Shown in pieces: positions 51,209-59,840 of a stretch of DNA of 64,000 nt. The DNA is from Deltaproteobacteria bacterium (GTDB lineage: Bacteria > Myxococcota_A > UBA9160 > SZUA-336), in contig JAJDAK010000060.1 of NCBI GenBank assembly GCA_029261895.1, positions 1 to 64,000 of the forward strand, in the 5' to 3' direction. Position numbers and translations under genes: made by a program. How positions within the stretch are numbered: the stretch's first letter is position 1; each line of letters begins with the position of its first letter. Under the pieces are notes generated by a model. It did no database searches. It saw only the letters and a program-made list of their open reading frames with translations, and was not told the origin of the DNA.

Positions 51209-51818
51209 AGTGCTTCGCGAGCGTCGTTCCCATGCGGAGCGACGCGCCGATACGCGTCAGCGGATTATATCTGCGGCGGTTAAAAGCATCGCGGAGCTGG
51301 GTTTTCAGCGTACCACCGCGATGCAGATTGCGGAGCGTGCCGGTGTGACGTGGGGTGCGGTGCAGCACCATTTTGGCGGCAAGGACGGCATGCTGCACGC
51401 GGTGCTCGAAGAGACTTTTCGCCGCTTCGAAGAACGCATCGGTGACTTGAACGTTGAGAAGTTATCGTTGGAGAGCCGTGTTTCATTGTTTGTAGATCGT
51501 GCGTGGGAACATTTCAGCAGTGACCACTATCGTTCCACCTTCGAGATCTTGCTCAACGACGCCCCGGAAGCGCCTGACAATTGGCAATTGGAGATGTCGC
51601 GTTCGTGGGACCGAGTTTGGTCGCGCGTATTCTCCGATGCAGCGATTTCGCGCCAGCGTCATTACACGTTGCAGCATTATACGGTTTCGGCGCTCTCCGG
51701 ACTCGCGTCGACGAAAATCCTCGGTGGCAATCTCGCGCGTACGCGCGCCGCTGAGTTGGATCTTCTGAAAGATACATTGATCAAAGAATTGAGCGCGAAG
51801 AAAGGGAGTCGTTCATGA
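51201..51818 (+). CDS. TetR-family transcriptional regulator
   Basis: 205 residues from the ATG at 51201 (GGCGGAGGCCA upstream), overlapping the CMD stop. The helix-turn-helix is RTTAMQIAERAGVTWGAVQHHFGGKDGML. The C-terminal ligand domain is typical, with no identifiable inducer. It sits third in the operon it probably controls; the 26-bp palindrome at 49898-49923 is the best operator candidate. The longer frame from 51123 is rejected for lack of a ribosome site. Confidence 0.9.
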   Translation: MPEVLRERRSHAERRADTRQRIISAAVKSIAELGFQRTTAMQIAERAGVTWGAVQHHFGGKDGMLHAVLEETFRRFEERIGDLNVEKLSLESRVSLFVDRAWEHFSSDHYRSTFEILLNDAPEAPDNWQLEMSRSWDRVWSRVFSDAAISRQRHYTLQHYTVSALSGLASTKILGGNLARTRAAELDLLKDTLIKELSAKKGSRS

Positions 51819-53047
51819 GTATGCGTCGTCCGCCTCTATCGGGGCTGCGCGTGATCGAGAGTTCATTGCTCGGTCCGGGTGCGATTACGACCCATTTGGC
51901 AGATTTGGGTGCGGAGATCATTAAAGTGGAATCGCCCGCGGGCGACTACATCCGAGAGATGACCTGGCCTATCATCAATGATGTGTCGCTGCTCCACATG
52001 CACGTGAGTCGCGGGAAGAAAAGCGTCGTGCTCAACCTTAAGACGGATCAGGGGATTCAGGTCTACAAGGATCTTGTCAAAGATGCTGACGTTGTTGTTG
52101 AAGCGATGCGACCCGGTTCACTGAAGCGACTCGGTTTGGGCTTCGAAGAATTACGCGAGATCAATCCCAAGATCGTGTTTTGCAATATCTCGGGTTACGG
52201 GGCGACGGGACCGTATAAAAATATGCCAAGCCACGGGATTGCATTCGATACATGGGCAGGGCTTGTGCCTCCCGCGTATGACGAGGAAGGCTTTTGTTTC
52301 ATCCCCGAGCATCCTTCCATGGGAATGCACGCGGGCCCGCTCTTTGGCGCGCTCGGTATTCTTGCCGGCGTGACGCGTGCACGAGAGACCGGTGAAGGCT
52401 GCGAACTTGAAATCGGCCAGTCCGATGCGGCGGCGTACATGGATTGGTATCGCAGTGAGTCGTGGAAAGCGTATGAACGTCCTGAATCGGAAGTGACGGG
52501 CAATAAGTCGGATAACTACGAACGCCGTGCGCCGGGAACTGCAGGGATGAAGGAAGGTGTGCGGTATCAGATGTACGAATCTTCCGACGGTCATGTACTC
52601 TTCATGGCATCGGAACGCGCATTCTGGAAAAATTTCTGCGACGGTGTGGGTCGGCCTGAGTTATTCGAGCGTTGGCCGGGTGCCAAGTTTGCCGACCACG
52701 CGCGTGGCAATCGCGAACTGCAGCGTGAGCTGCAAGTTATTTTCAAATCCAAGACTTCGGCAGCGTGGATCGAGTTCGGTGATACGGCGAACACGCCGAT
52801 CGCACCGGTCAATACGCCCAAGACGATCGCGCAGGATCCGCAGTTTCAACACCGCTTGCCCTGGTATCCAGCAGCCAAGCACGGTGCTGAAATGCTGCCG
52901 TTTCCCGTGAAATTCGGTGAGGAGGAGCTTCCAGCGCCTGGAATGGCGCCCGCGGTAGGCGAACATACCGAGGAGGTACTTTCTCGCGTTCTTGGGTACG
53001 ATTCTGCCAAGATTGCGGCGCTCAGGGGTGAGGGGGTCTTCGGTTAG
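51815..53047 (+). CDS. Family III CoA-transferase (CaiB/BaiF type)
   Basis: 410 residues, coupled to tetR by ATGA. LSGLRVIESSLLGPGAITTHLADLGAEIIKVESP, RGKKSVVLNLKTDQG, FCNISGYGATGPY and the C-terminal TPIAPVNTPKTIAQDPQF are family marks. Family III enzymes move CoA between acids or racemise acyl-CoA. The position where most members have the catalytic Asp before AGPLFGALGIL reads MGMHAG here (His), so standard chemistry may be altered or the alignment shifted. It ends the dehydrogenase-CMD-TetR operon and would activate or exchange CoA on the same substrate. Confidence 0.87.
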   Translation: MSMRRPPLSGLRVIESSLLGPGAITTHLADLGAEIIKVESPAGDYIREMTWPIINDVSLLHMHVSRGKKSVVLNLKTDQGIQVYKDLVKDADVVVEAMRPGSLKRLGLGFEELREINPKIVFCNISGYGATGPYKNMPSHGIAFDTWAGLVPPAYDEEGFCFIPEHPSMGMHAGPLFGALGILAGVTRARETGEGCELEIGQSDAAAYMDWYRSESWKAYERPESEVTGNKSDNYERRAPGTAGMKEGVRYQMYESSDGHVLFMASERAFWKNFCDGVGRPELFERWPGAKFADHARGNRELQRELQVIFKSKTSAAWIEFGDTANTPIAPVNTPKTIAQDPQFQHRLPWYPAAKHGAEMLPFPVKFGEEELPAPGMAPAVGEHTEEVLSRVLGYDSAKIAALRGEGVFG

Positions 53048-53145
53048 GAGAAACCGATCGACCATCATCGACGACATAATGAGTCCTCAAGCTCGTGGCA
53101 GGTGATCCCGATTTCGGGAGTGCCCCCCCGTGCGAGACGTGACTC

Positions 53146-55104
53146 ATGATTGAGACTACGCGAACGTTCGGCTGCTTGGTCCTTGTATTCGTGTGCCTGT
53201 CCGCCGCGTCGGTATCGCTTGGTGCGGACGGCGAACTTGCGCGGATCGGCCCGGTGATTGAAAAGATCGCCAAGCGTTTTGATGCGGCTGGCGAAGCTGA
53301 CGCGCTCGAAATGGCAGGTCGTTACATGGTGCCGACTCGGTCGGACCAAAGCGTGGTGGTGATTCTGGAGCCGCGCGCGCATCGCGGCGCGAGTAGTATC
53401 GGGTTGGCGCAACTGCGTCGTCTCGGTGCGACGCTTGAAGCGCGCTCACGGAACTACATGCGGGTTCGGGTTCCGCCACGGTTGTTGCGTCGACTCGCTC
53501 GCCATTCGGATGTACGTGTTATTCGCGCGCCGACACCCGCGGTCGAACACGCGTTTGGGAGTATTGCGTCTGAGTCCGCATTGATCACGGGTGCAGAGGC
53601 GTTACAGGTGGCGGGTATTACAGGTGCTGGGGTGAAAGTGGCCGTAGTGGATCTTGGTTTCGCCGGTCTTAACGAGGCGCAACAGGCGGGAGAGGTTACA
53701 TCGAATTCGTTCGACCGGGACCTTACGAACACCGGTTCGACGACGGGAACCGCTCACGGCACAGGTGTTGCGGAGCACGTGTGCGATATGGCACCTGGTA
53801 TCGAACTGCATATGATCAAGGTTGGTGATGAGGTCGATTTAGAAAACGCAGCTGACTATATCCGTGATAACGGGATCAAGATCGCAAACCACTCCGTAGG
53901 TTGGGTCATTTCAAGTTATTACGACGACACCGGCAACATCAACGACATCATCAACCGTTCCCATGATGTGGATGGTGTGTTCTGGACCGTGTCATCAGGA
54001 AACTCTGCCAGACGTCACTGGCGCAGCGGTTGGGTCGACGATGATGGCGATGGCGTATTCAATTTCACGGCCAGCTTCGAGACCATGTGGTTGACGACCG
54101 TCAGTTCGACTTCCTGCGTGTTCCTGAACTGGAACCAGTATGGCAATTCGGCAACGGATCTTGATCTCTTCATTTTGGACAACAACGATACCGTCGTTGC
54201 ACAAGGTATAGCGACGCAGAACGGTCTCCAGCAGCCGTCGGAAGCGATTTGTTTTGGCTATGACACGAATCGAGATCCCTATCAGATCGCGATTGATCAT
54301 TTTTCGGGACCGACACAGAACCTCGATATGACGATTTTCAGTTTCAACAATAATCTCGAATTTCCACGGCAGGACTCGAGCATGATGGATCCGGCAAATG
54401 CGCATGGTGCGTTTACCGTGGGAGCGGTGTTTCATCCCAATTGGGGGCAGGCTGTGCCGCCACTGGAGAGTTATTCGAGTCGCGGGCCGACGAACGACGG
54501 ACGCTTGAAGCCCGATGTTGTTGCACCGGATGGAACTTCGAGTATGACCTACGGTTTGAGCGGCTCGTTTGGTACCTCGTTCAGTTCGCCAACTGTGGCG
54601 GGTGCCGCAGCGTTGTTGCTGCAACAGGATCCGACGCTAACGCCGCAAGAACTCGCAGTCGCGATTCGTGCGCAAGCCATAGAGGTCGGTGGTGATGGTC
54701 CGGATAACGACTACGGCTACGGAAAACTTTCGGTCGGAGCCATTGACCCCAACTCGGATTCCGATTCGGACTTTATTCCGGATGCGCTGGACAATTGCCC
54801 GCACTCGTTTAATCCGTTCCAGGAAAATCAGGGTGGCGTTGGTCCGCTCGCGCTGGATAACGTTGGGGACATCTGTCAATGCGGTGATGTCACGGGCGAC
54901 GGTCAGGTGCTGGCCGATGATCGCGATATGATTCAGGCGTTCCTTGCGGGGCAGTCGGTGATTTTCAACGAACCCGATCGCTGTAACGTGGTTGGCCCTG
55001 CGGGCGAAAATGATTGCGATCTGGACGATTGGGTGTTGATCGCGCGCGCGGTCAGCGGTGAAGGCCCGGGTCTCCAGCTCGTCTGCGAGCCGGCTCTGCC
55101 GTGA
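53146..55104 (+). CDS. Secreted subtilisin-like serine protease with calcium-repeat tail
   Basis: 652 residues, signal peptide ending about VSLGA near residue 27. An N-terminal propeptide-like domain (to ~150) precedes an S8 peptidase with Asp in VAVVDLGFAGL, His in TGTAHGTGVAEHV and Ser in GTSFSSPTVAGAAALL. Within the catalytic domain there is a ~100-residue insert of the DVDGVFWTVSSGN-type. The C-terminus has a thrombospondin-3-like calcium motif (DSDSDFIPDALDNCP) and dockerin-like loops (GDVTGDGQVLADDRDMIQAFL, DCDLDDWVLIARAV). It is probably an extracellular or surface protease. It is transcribed alone; the preceding ~100 bases contain no strong promoter that I can name. Confidence 0.88.
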   Translation: MIETTRTFGCLVLVFVCLSAASVSLGADGELARIGPVIEKIAKRFDAAGEADALEMAGRYMVPTRSDQSVVVILEPRAHRGASSIGLAQLRRLGATLEARSRNYMRVRVPPRLLRRLARHSDVRVIRAPTPAVEHAFGSIASESALITGAEALQVAGITGAGVKVAVVDLGFAGLNEAQQAGEVTSNSFDRDLTNTGSTTGTAHGTGVAEHVCDMAPGIELHMIKVGDEVDLENAADYIRDNGIKIANHSVGWVISSYYDDTGNINDIINRSHDVDGVFWTVSSGNSARRHWRSGWVDDDGDGVFNFTASFETMWLTTVSSTSCVFLNWNQYGNSATDLDLFILDNNDTVVAQGIATQNGLQQPSEAICFGYDTNRDPYQIAIDHFSGPTQNLDMTIFSFNNNLEFPRQDSSMMDPANAHGAFTVGAVFHPNWGQAVPPLESYSSRGPTNDGRLKPDVVAPDGTSSMTYGLSGSFGTSFSSPTVAGAAALLLQQDPTLTPQELAVAIRAQAIEVGGDGPDNDYGYGKLSVGAIDPNSDSDSDFIPDALDNCPHSFNPFQENQGGVGPLALDNVGDICQCGDVTGDGQVLADDRDMIQAFLAGQSVIFNEPDRCNVVGPAGENDCDLDDWVLIARAVSGEGPGLQLVCEPALP

Positions 55105-55111
55105 CTTAGCG

Positions 55112-55190
55112 GGTTATCGGGCGGCAAAGCCGCCCTTCCCGCACGGCACGCGCTACGCGCACTGCTTCGCAGCTACGTGCGTGCCTCTGG
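55112..55190 (+). repeat. Intergenic repeat with GGGCGGC hairpin, copy B
   Basis: It matches copy A at 43219-43295: GGTTATCGGGCGGC, then a CTGCTTCGCAGCTACG-like end. The hairpin GGGCGGC-AAA-GCCGCCC at 55119-55135 is followed by TT. It lies just after the protease stop, so may help end its transcript. Confidence 0.55.
55119..55135 (+). terminator. Candidate terminator hairpin after the protease gene
   Basis: A perfect 7-bp stem (GGGCGGC/GCCGCCC) with a three-base loop, 15 bases after the stop codon. The following TTCCC is poor in T, so it is at best a weak intrinsic terminator. Confidence 0.4.
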
Positions 55191-55247
55191 TGGAAGCCGA
55201 ATAGGAGCGCAGTTTTCCGCTTGATCGCTAGGTTGCAAGCGAAGCGC

Positions 55248-55330
55248 GCAGTGCCACAGCGGAGCGATCAGACTGATGGGAACCGCGCCAAGCCGCGATT
55301 CTAGACCTCACTTGTCGCTAAGCGCTACCC
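55248..55330 (-). repeat. Structured intergenic repeat, copy 2 (inverted)
   Basis: It is the reverse-complement partner of 23577-23650. The hairpin pairing is kept: GAATCGCG...CGCGGTTC here, against GGAACCGCG...CGCGGTTCC in the first copy. It lies between the protease gene and tRNA-Arg. A shorter trace with GATCGCTCCGCT appears again at 55725-55736. Confidence 0.65.
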
Positions 55331-55384
55331 AGAGGAGGATGAGGCTCGGCGATGCCTCGCCCACGTTCGTCGGTCACTACGTTG

Positions 55385-55461
55385 TGGCGCGCCCGGCAGG
55401 ATTCGAACCTGCGACTTTCAGCTCCGCAAGCTGACACTCTATCCAACTGAGCTACGGGCGC
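55385..55461 (-). tRNA. tRNA-Arg (anticodon GCG)
   Basis: On the reverse strand the arms are GCGCCCG (acceptor), D-arm GCTCAGTTGGATAGAGT, anticodon stem TCAGC-TTGCGGA-GCTGA, GCAGG-TTCGAAT-CCTGC and CGGGCGC, with an encoded CCA. The seven-base loop places GCG at the anticodon. This reads CGC/CGT. Most bacteria use an ACG anticodon (inosine) for these codons, so GCG is unusual. Confidence 0.93.
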
Positions 55462-55624
55462 GCGAACGGGGGACGAATCTACGGTGCCGGCGCCTCGGGT
55501 GCAACAGGCTTCTGAGGATCAGGGGTTGTTTCGAGGCAGAGAGCCCGGCACTCTAGGCGCTGCTGGGGCCCGTCGGGACTCGGCACCGTCTGTTCTCGGG
55601 CAAAACCCATGAATTGACGTGTAA

Positions 55625-55712
<88 letters not shown>

Positions 55713-55765
55713 CAACGTAGCGATCGCTCCGCTCGGAGCCCGATGCTAATCTGCTGGCCTTCTGC

Positions 55766-55853
55766 GGAGAGATGGCCGAGTGGTTTAAGGCGCACGCTTG
55801 GAAAGCGTGTGTGCGGCAACGTACCGTGGGTTCGAATCCCACTCTCTCCGCCA
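55766..55853 (+). tRNA. tRNA-Ser (anticodon GGA)
   Basis: 88 bases with an encoded CCA. Acceptor GGAGAGA/TCTCTCC, anticodon loop TTGGAAA (GGA) in CACGC/GCGTG stems, long variable arm similar to the neighbouring tRNA-Ser(GCT). Together with the TGA and GCT tRNAs, three Ser isoacceptors lie in this window. Confidence 0.96.
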
Positions 55854-56025
55854 GTCTTAGGCTTTACGGATGCGGGACGGCCCGCATCCTAGCCCTACGC
55901 TCGGCGTTGCCTCGCTGCGCGCTTCGCTTACAACGTAGTGACCGGCGCTTGTGTAAGTAGTTGAAAACAATAGACTTGCGGATCTGGCGTGATGCCCGGC
56001 TGTTGCGATGCCAAAGGAGGTCACG

Positions 56026-58755
56026 GTGAGAGGTTCCGCGCGCGATCTGGGAATCGGTGCTGGTTGGGTCTGGACGGTGATCCTAGCGGTCGTGCTCTCG
56101 TGGGTTGGCGGCTTAGCGGACGGCGGGGAAGGCGCATTCTTCGGATTTGCGCTCGGTTGGTTCGCCGGCTGGATTTATACGGTGCAGCGTCGGTCTGCGT
56201 ATCTCCGAGATGTCGTGACCCGTCTAGAGCGTAGGCTACGCCATCTCGAATCCGGTGAGATGCAAACTCAGGCACCTGCGATTGAAACAGAGAATGCGCC
56301 GATAGAGCGCAGCGTGTCTGACGGCGTGCCTCACTTTGAATCCGATCCCGTAGATGTGTCGCCAGCGCGGACTGATTTTCGCGAATCATTGCCGCCACCA
56401 CCTTCCACACCTGGAATCTTCCAGCGCAGCGCTGAGCCCAATCCACTCTTGGCCGGAATTCGGGAACTCCTGTTCGGCGGAAACACGGTCGTGCGCGCCG
56501 GAATATTGGTTTTATTGGTTGGCGTCTCGATGTTGGTCAAGTGGGCAGCCGACAACTCGATCGTACCGCTGGAGGTGCGCTTGCTCGGCGCTGCGACGCT
56601 GGGTGTTCTGCTCATGGCCGTGGGTTATCGGTTACGGAACTTGCGGCCGGGGTTTGCCACTACACTGCAGGGCGGTGGCGTAGCGACGCTCTACCTAGTC
56701 GTGTTCGCAGCATTTCGTCTATTTGAACTCATATCCGCGTCGTCGGCATTTATCGCATTTGCACTGATCGCTTTAGTCTGTGGTTCACTCGCGGTTCTTC
56801 AAAGGTCACAGGCGTTGATGATTATTGGCAGCCTCGGCGGTTTCCTCGCACCGGTGCTCACATCGACCGGTACCGGAAGTCACATTTCGCTCTTTGGCTA
56901 CTACGTCGTACTCAACATCGCGATCGCGACCGTCGCCTGGTTTCAGCAATGGCGACTACTCAATCTCATCGCATTTATTTGCACCTATGGTGTTGCGACG
57001 ATCTGGGGCGTGCTGAAATACCGTCCCGACCAATTGTCTACAACCGAACCTTTCTTGATCGCGTTCTTCCTGCTCTTTACTGCGACGGCCTTACTTTTCG
57101 CATGGCGTCGTCCGCCGCGGCTTCGCGGCATTGTCGATGGAACGCTGATCTTCGGTACACCGCTGCTGACGTTTCTTGCGCAGGGACGATTGGTTGGAAA
57201 CACCGAGTATGGGCTGGCGATCTCCGCGGCCGTACTGGCGTTGTTCTACGCGGGAACGACTTATTGGCTTTGGAACCGTGCGTCGAATTCGTTACGCCCA
57301 CTCGCGGAAGCGTTTCTCGCGTTGGCCATTGGATTCGGCACGATGGCGGTTCCGTTTACGTTCGAAGGGTCGATGACGACCGCAATCGCATGGGCGTTAG
57401 AGGGTGCGGGGTTGTATTGGGTAGGTCTGCGGCAGGCACGCCGACTCCCTCGCTGGTCGGGGATCCTTTTGCAAGGGCTTGCCGCTTGTGCACTCATTCT
57501 GATGTATCAGCGCAGTCGAGCATTGTTGCCGTTCCTGAACGGGCCCTGGCTGTCATTCGTCGCACTCGCGGGTAGCGGAGGCTTCATTGGATTTCGGGCA
57601 TGGAACGCGCTCTCCATGTTGCCCGACTTGGAGCGGCTCGCTTCGCGTGTACTCACCTGCGTGAGTGTGGGGTGGTTGCTCATCGGAATTTTCGCGGAGA
57701 TCAATCGGTTTGTGCCGTTCGCTGAGCAAGTCGCGGTGAAGGTCGTTGTATTGGGTTTGCTGGGTCTTGGCTTGGAATGGGGTGGCGGTCAGTTGAAGTG
57801 GCCGCTGCTACGAACGCTGAGCTTCAGCGTTTTGCCCGGAGCCTTGTTGCTCTTCGCCCATGCTGCGGAAACTCAAACTTATCTTTTTGCGCACGGGGGC
57901 GGGTTCGCTTGGCCGTTCGTTCTCGTTGCGATCTATCTCGTTTTGTATCGCATCCAAGAAACGGATCATCGTTGGCTCGGCTATGCGTACTGTGGGGCAG
58001 CGTGGTTGTTTGCGCTGGTGATTCCCTATGGCATCGGTTCGTCCGTCGATGTTCGGCTTCGTACGACCGGTGATTGGGTCGTCGCGTCGGTTGCGTTGGC
58101 GTTTTCCGGAATTGTCACGGCGCTGTGCTGGCAGCGGGTGCGGCATTGGGCTGCGACACCGTTGATTTCTGGGCTCGGGCCACTTGTGATCATTGGAGCG
58201 ATCGGAACGCTGATGATTCAGTTTCTTGCGCATGGTGAGACCGCGCCACTGTCTTATGTGCCGATACTCAATCCAGCCGATCTCGCATCGATGGCGCTCT
58301 TAGGAGCGTTTGCGTATTGGGGGCAGTTGGCTCGCGGAGAGGTTGAGGCGGAGTTCGATCCCAGGTATCGGCCTTTTGCGCTCTACGTCTGGGGTGCGCT
58401 GGCGTTCGCTTGCTTTAACGGGATGCTGGTTCGGACGGTGGTTCAATGGACGGATGTGCGTTTCAGCGTTGACGCACTCTGGGATTCCGTCGCACTTCAG
58501 GTCGCGACATCCATCTCGTGGACGATGATCGCGCTCGTCGGCGTCATTTATGCGAGCAAGCGTTCGGCCCGGCATTTATGGATGGTCGGTGCAGGGCTGC
58601 TGGCCGTTGTAGTATTCAAGCTCTTCTTTGTTGACCTTGAACAACTAAGCACGGTCGCGAAAATCGGCACGTTCCTCGTCGTGGGGACACTGCTGCTGAT
58701 CGTTGGCTATCTATCGCCCGCGCCACCCGCGGCGGCGATAGAATCAGAGCATTAG
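56026..58755 (+). CDS. DUF2339 multi-spanning membrane protein
   Basis: About 909 residues. The GTG at 56026 is best: AAGGAGGTCACG is just before it, while the ATG at 56008 has nothing and would place this site inside the gene. N-terminal segment with one membrane helix (WVWTVILAVVLSWVGG), a coiled-coil (RDVVTRLERRLRHLESG), a Pro-rich linker, then the DUF2339 core with about 20 more hydrophobic segments (GNTVVRAGILVLLVGVSMLV, GGGVATLYLVVFAAFRLF, and so on). The family is widespread and of unknown function. It converges on the quinone oxidoreductase gene with a 4-base overlap. No operon partner is visible. Confidence 0.87.
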   Translation: MRGSARDLGIGAGWVWTVILAVVLSWVGGLADGGEGAFFGFALGWFAGWIYTVQRRSAYLRDVVTRLERRLRHLESGEMQTQAPAIETENAPIERSVSDGVPHFESDPVDVSPARTDFRESLPPPPSTPGIFQRSAEPNPLLAGIRELLFGGNTVVRAGILVLLVGVSMLVKWAADNSIVPLEVRLLGAATLGVLLMAVGYRLRNLRPGFATTLQGGGVATLYLVVFAAFRLFELISASSAFIAFALIALVCGSLAVLQRSQALMIIGSLGGFLAPVLTSTGTGSHISLFGYYVVLNIAIATVAWFQQWRLLNLIAFICTYGVATIWGVLKYRPDQLSTTEPFLIAFFLLFTATALLFAWRRPPRLRGIVDGTLIFGTPLLTFLAQGRLVGNTEYGLAISAAVLALFYAGTTYWLWNRASNSLRPLAEAFLALAIGFGTMAVPFTFEGSMTTAIAWALEGAGLYWVGLRQARRLPRWSGILLQGLAACALILMYQRSRALLPFLNGPWLSFVALAGSGGFIGFRAWNALSMLPDLERLASRVLTCVSVGWLLIGIFAEINRFVPFAEQVAVKVVVLGLLGLGLEWGGGQLKWPLLRTLSFSVLPGALLLFAHAAETQTYLFAHGGGFAWPFVLVAIYLVLYRIQETDHRWLGYAYCGAAWLFALVIPYGIGSSVDVRLRTTGDWVVASVALAFSGIVTALCWQRVRHWAATPLISGLGPLVIIGAIGTLMIQFLAHGETAPLSYVPILNPADLASMALLGAFAYWGQLARGEVEAEFDPRYRPFALYVWGALAFACFNGMLVRTVVQWTDVRFSVDALWDSVALQVATSISWTMIALVGVIYASKRSARHLWMVGAGLLAVVVFKLFFVDLEQLSTVAKIGTFLVVGTLLLIVGYLSPAPPAAAIESEH

Positions 58756-59774
58756 GGTACGAGCAATACTTTTCCGGTGTTGCGTCGATCTTGAATGTAA
58801 TGATGCGCCGCTGCTGCTTCATCGAAACTGAACTTTGCCGCGATCACGGGTCGAATCTCACCGGCCCGATAGAATGTTACGAGTTCGTCCATCCAGCTGG
58901 AGACGCGATCTTGCTCTTCCCAGAGGTGACCGACATTTACTCCGAACACACCCTTGTTCTCATCCATTAGCTGAATGGGCTTGGGGCGGAAGGACATCGT
59001 ACCGCGCACGGCTTTCAATGCTGCGAAGATGCGGCGGCTCTTTCCAGGGGCAGCGGATGACATGCCGAAGATTCCAATCCGGCCGGTGGGCGAGAGTACG
59101 CGATAACCCTTCTGCAGCGACTTGCCACCGACTGCATCCAAAATAAGTTCGACACCACGTCCGTGTGTGATTTCTTTCACGCGGGATTCGAAATCCTCGG
59201 TCCTGTAGTCGATGCAGCTTGAAACACCGATCGATTTCAGGAAATCGTGCTTCCCCTGCGACGCGGTTCCAATCACTTTCGCGCCAATGCGCGTGGCCAA
59301 TTGAGTGGCAGCGATCCCCACGCCACCTCCTGCGGAGTGAACCAACATGGTGTCGCCGCTGCGCAGGCTTCCCATCACGTGCATCAGTTGGAACGCGGTG
59401 AGATAGTTCACCGGAATCGCCGCGCCTTCGTCCGCGCTCATGCCTTCGGGCCGCGCGAACGTCTGAATCTCCGGCACGCAAATCGTATCGCTGTATCCGC
59501 CGAAGCGCGTCATTGCGAAAACGTCGCGGCCGACCCAATCCGGTGGCACGCCTTCGCCCACCGTATCGATGCGCCCGCCGACTTCGTAGCCAACCACCAC
59601 CGGCATCTTTGGCAAATCGGGGTAGAGGCCCATTCGCCCCATGATATCGGCGAAGTTGATGCCCGCCGCCTCAACACGAATTCGAACTTCACCCGGTTTG
59701 GGTAGAGGGTCCGGTGCTTCTCGGACTTCTAAAACTTCGGGCGGGCCAGCCTTGGGGATCCATATTTGTCGCAT
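58752..59774 (-). CDS. NADPH:quinone oxidoreductase-like MDR protein
   Basis: 340 residues of the zinc-free medium-chain reductase family: GEVRIRVEAAGINFADIMGRMGLYP, VGYEVGG, the NADPH motif VHSAGGGVGIAATQLA and GTASQGKHDFLKSIG. This VAT-1/synaptic-vesicle-like subgroup reduces quinones or enones; the exact substrate cannot be read. The start region lies against the divergent cyclase gene, with 66 bases between the two starts. Confidence 0.87.
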   Translation of the reverse strand: MRQIWIPKAGPPEVLEVREAPDPLPKPGEVRIRVEAAGINFADIMGRMGLYPDLPKMPVVVGYEVGGRIDTVGEGVPPDWVGRDVFAMTRFGGYSDTICVPEIQTFARPEGMSADEGAAIPVNYLTAFQLMHVMGSLRSGDTMLVHSAGGGVGIAATQLATRIGAKVIGTASQGKHDFLKSIGVSSCIDYRTEDFESRVKEITHGRGVELILDAVGGKSLQKGYRVLSPTGRIGIFGMSSAAPGKSRRIFAALKAVRGTMSFRPKPIQLMDENKGVFGVNVGHLWEEQDRVSSWMDELVTFYRAGEIRPVIAAKFSFDEAAAAHHYIQDRRNTGKVLLVP

Positions 59775-59840
59775 GAAGCTAGCTTATCGCAGCTCGGCAC
59801 TTGGGTGACATCTTTTGCTCGGATCGTCCACAATAATGAG

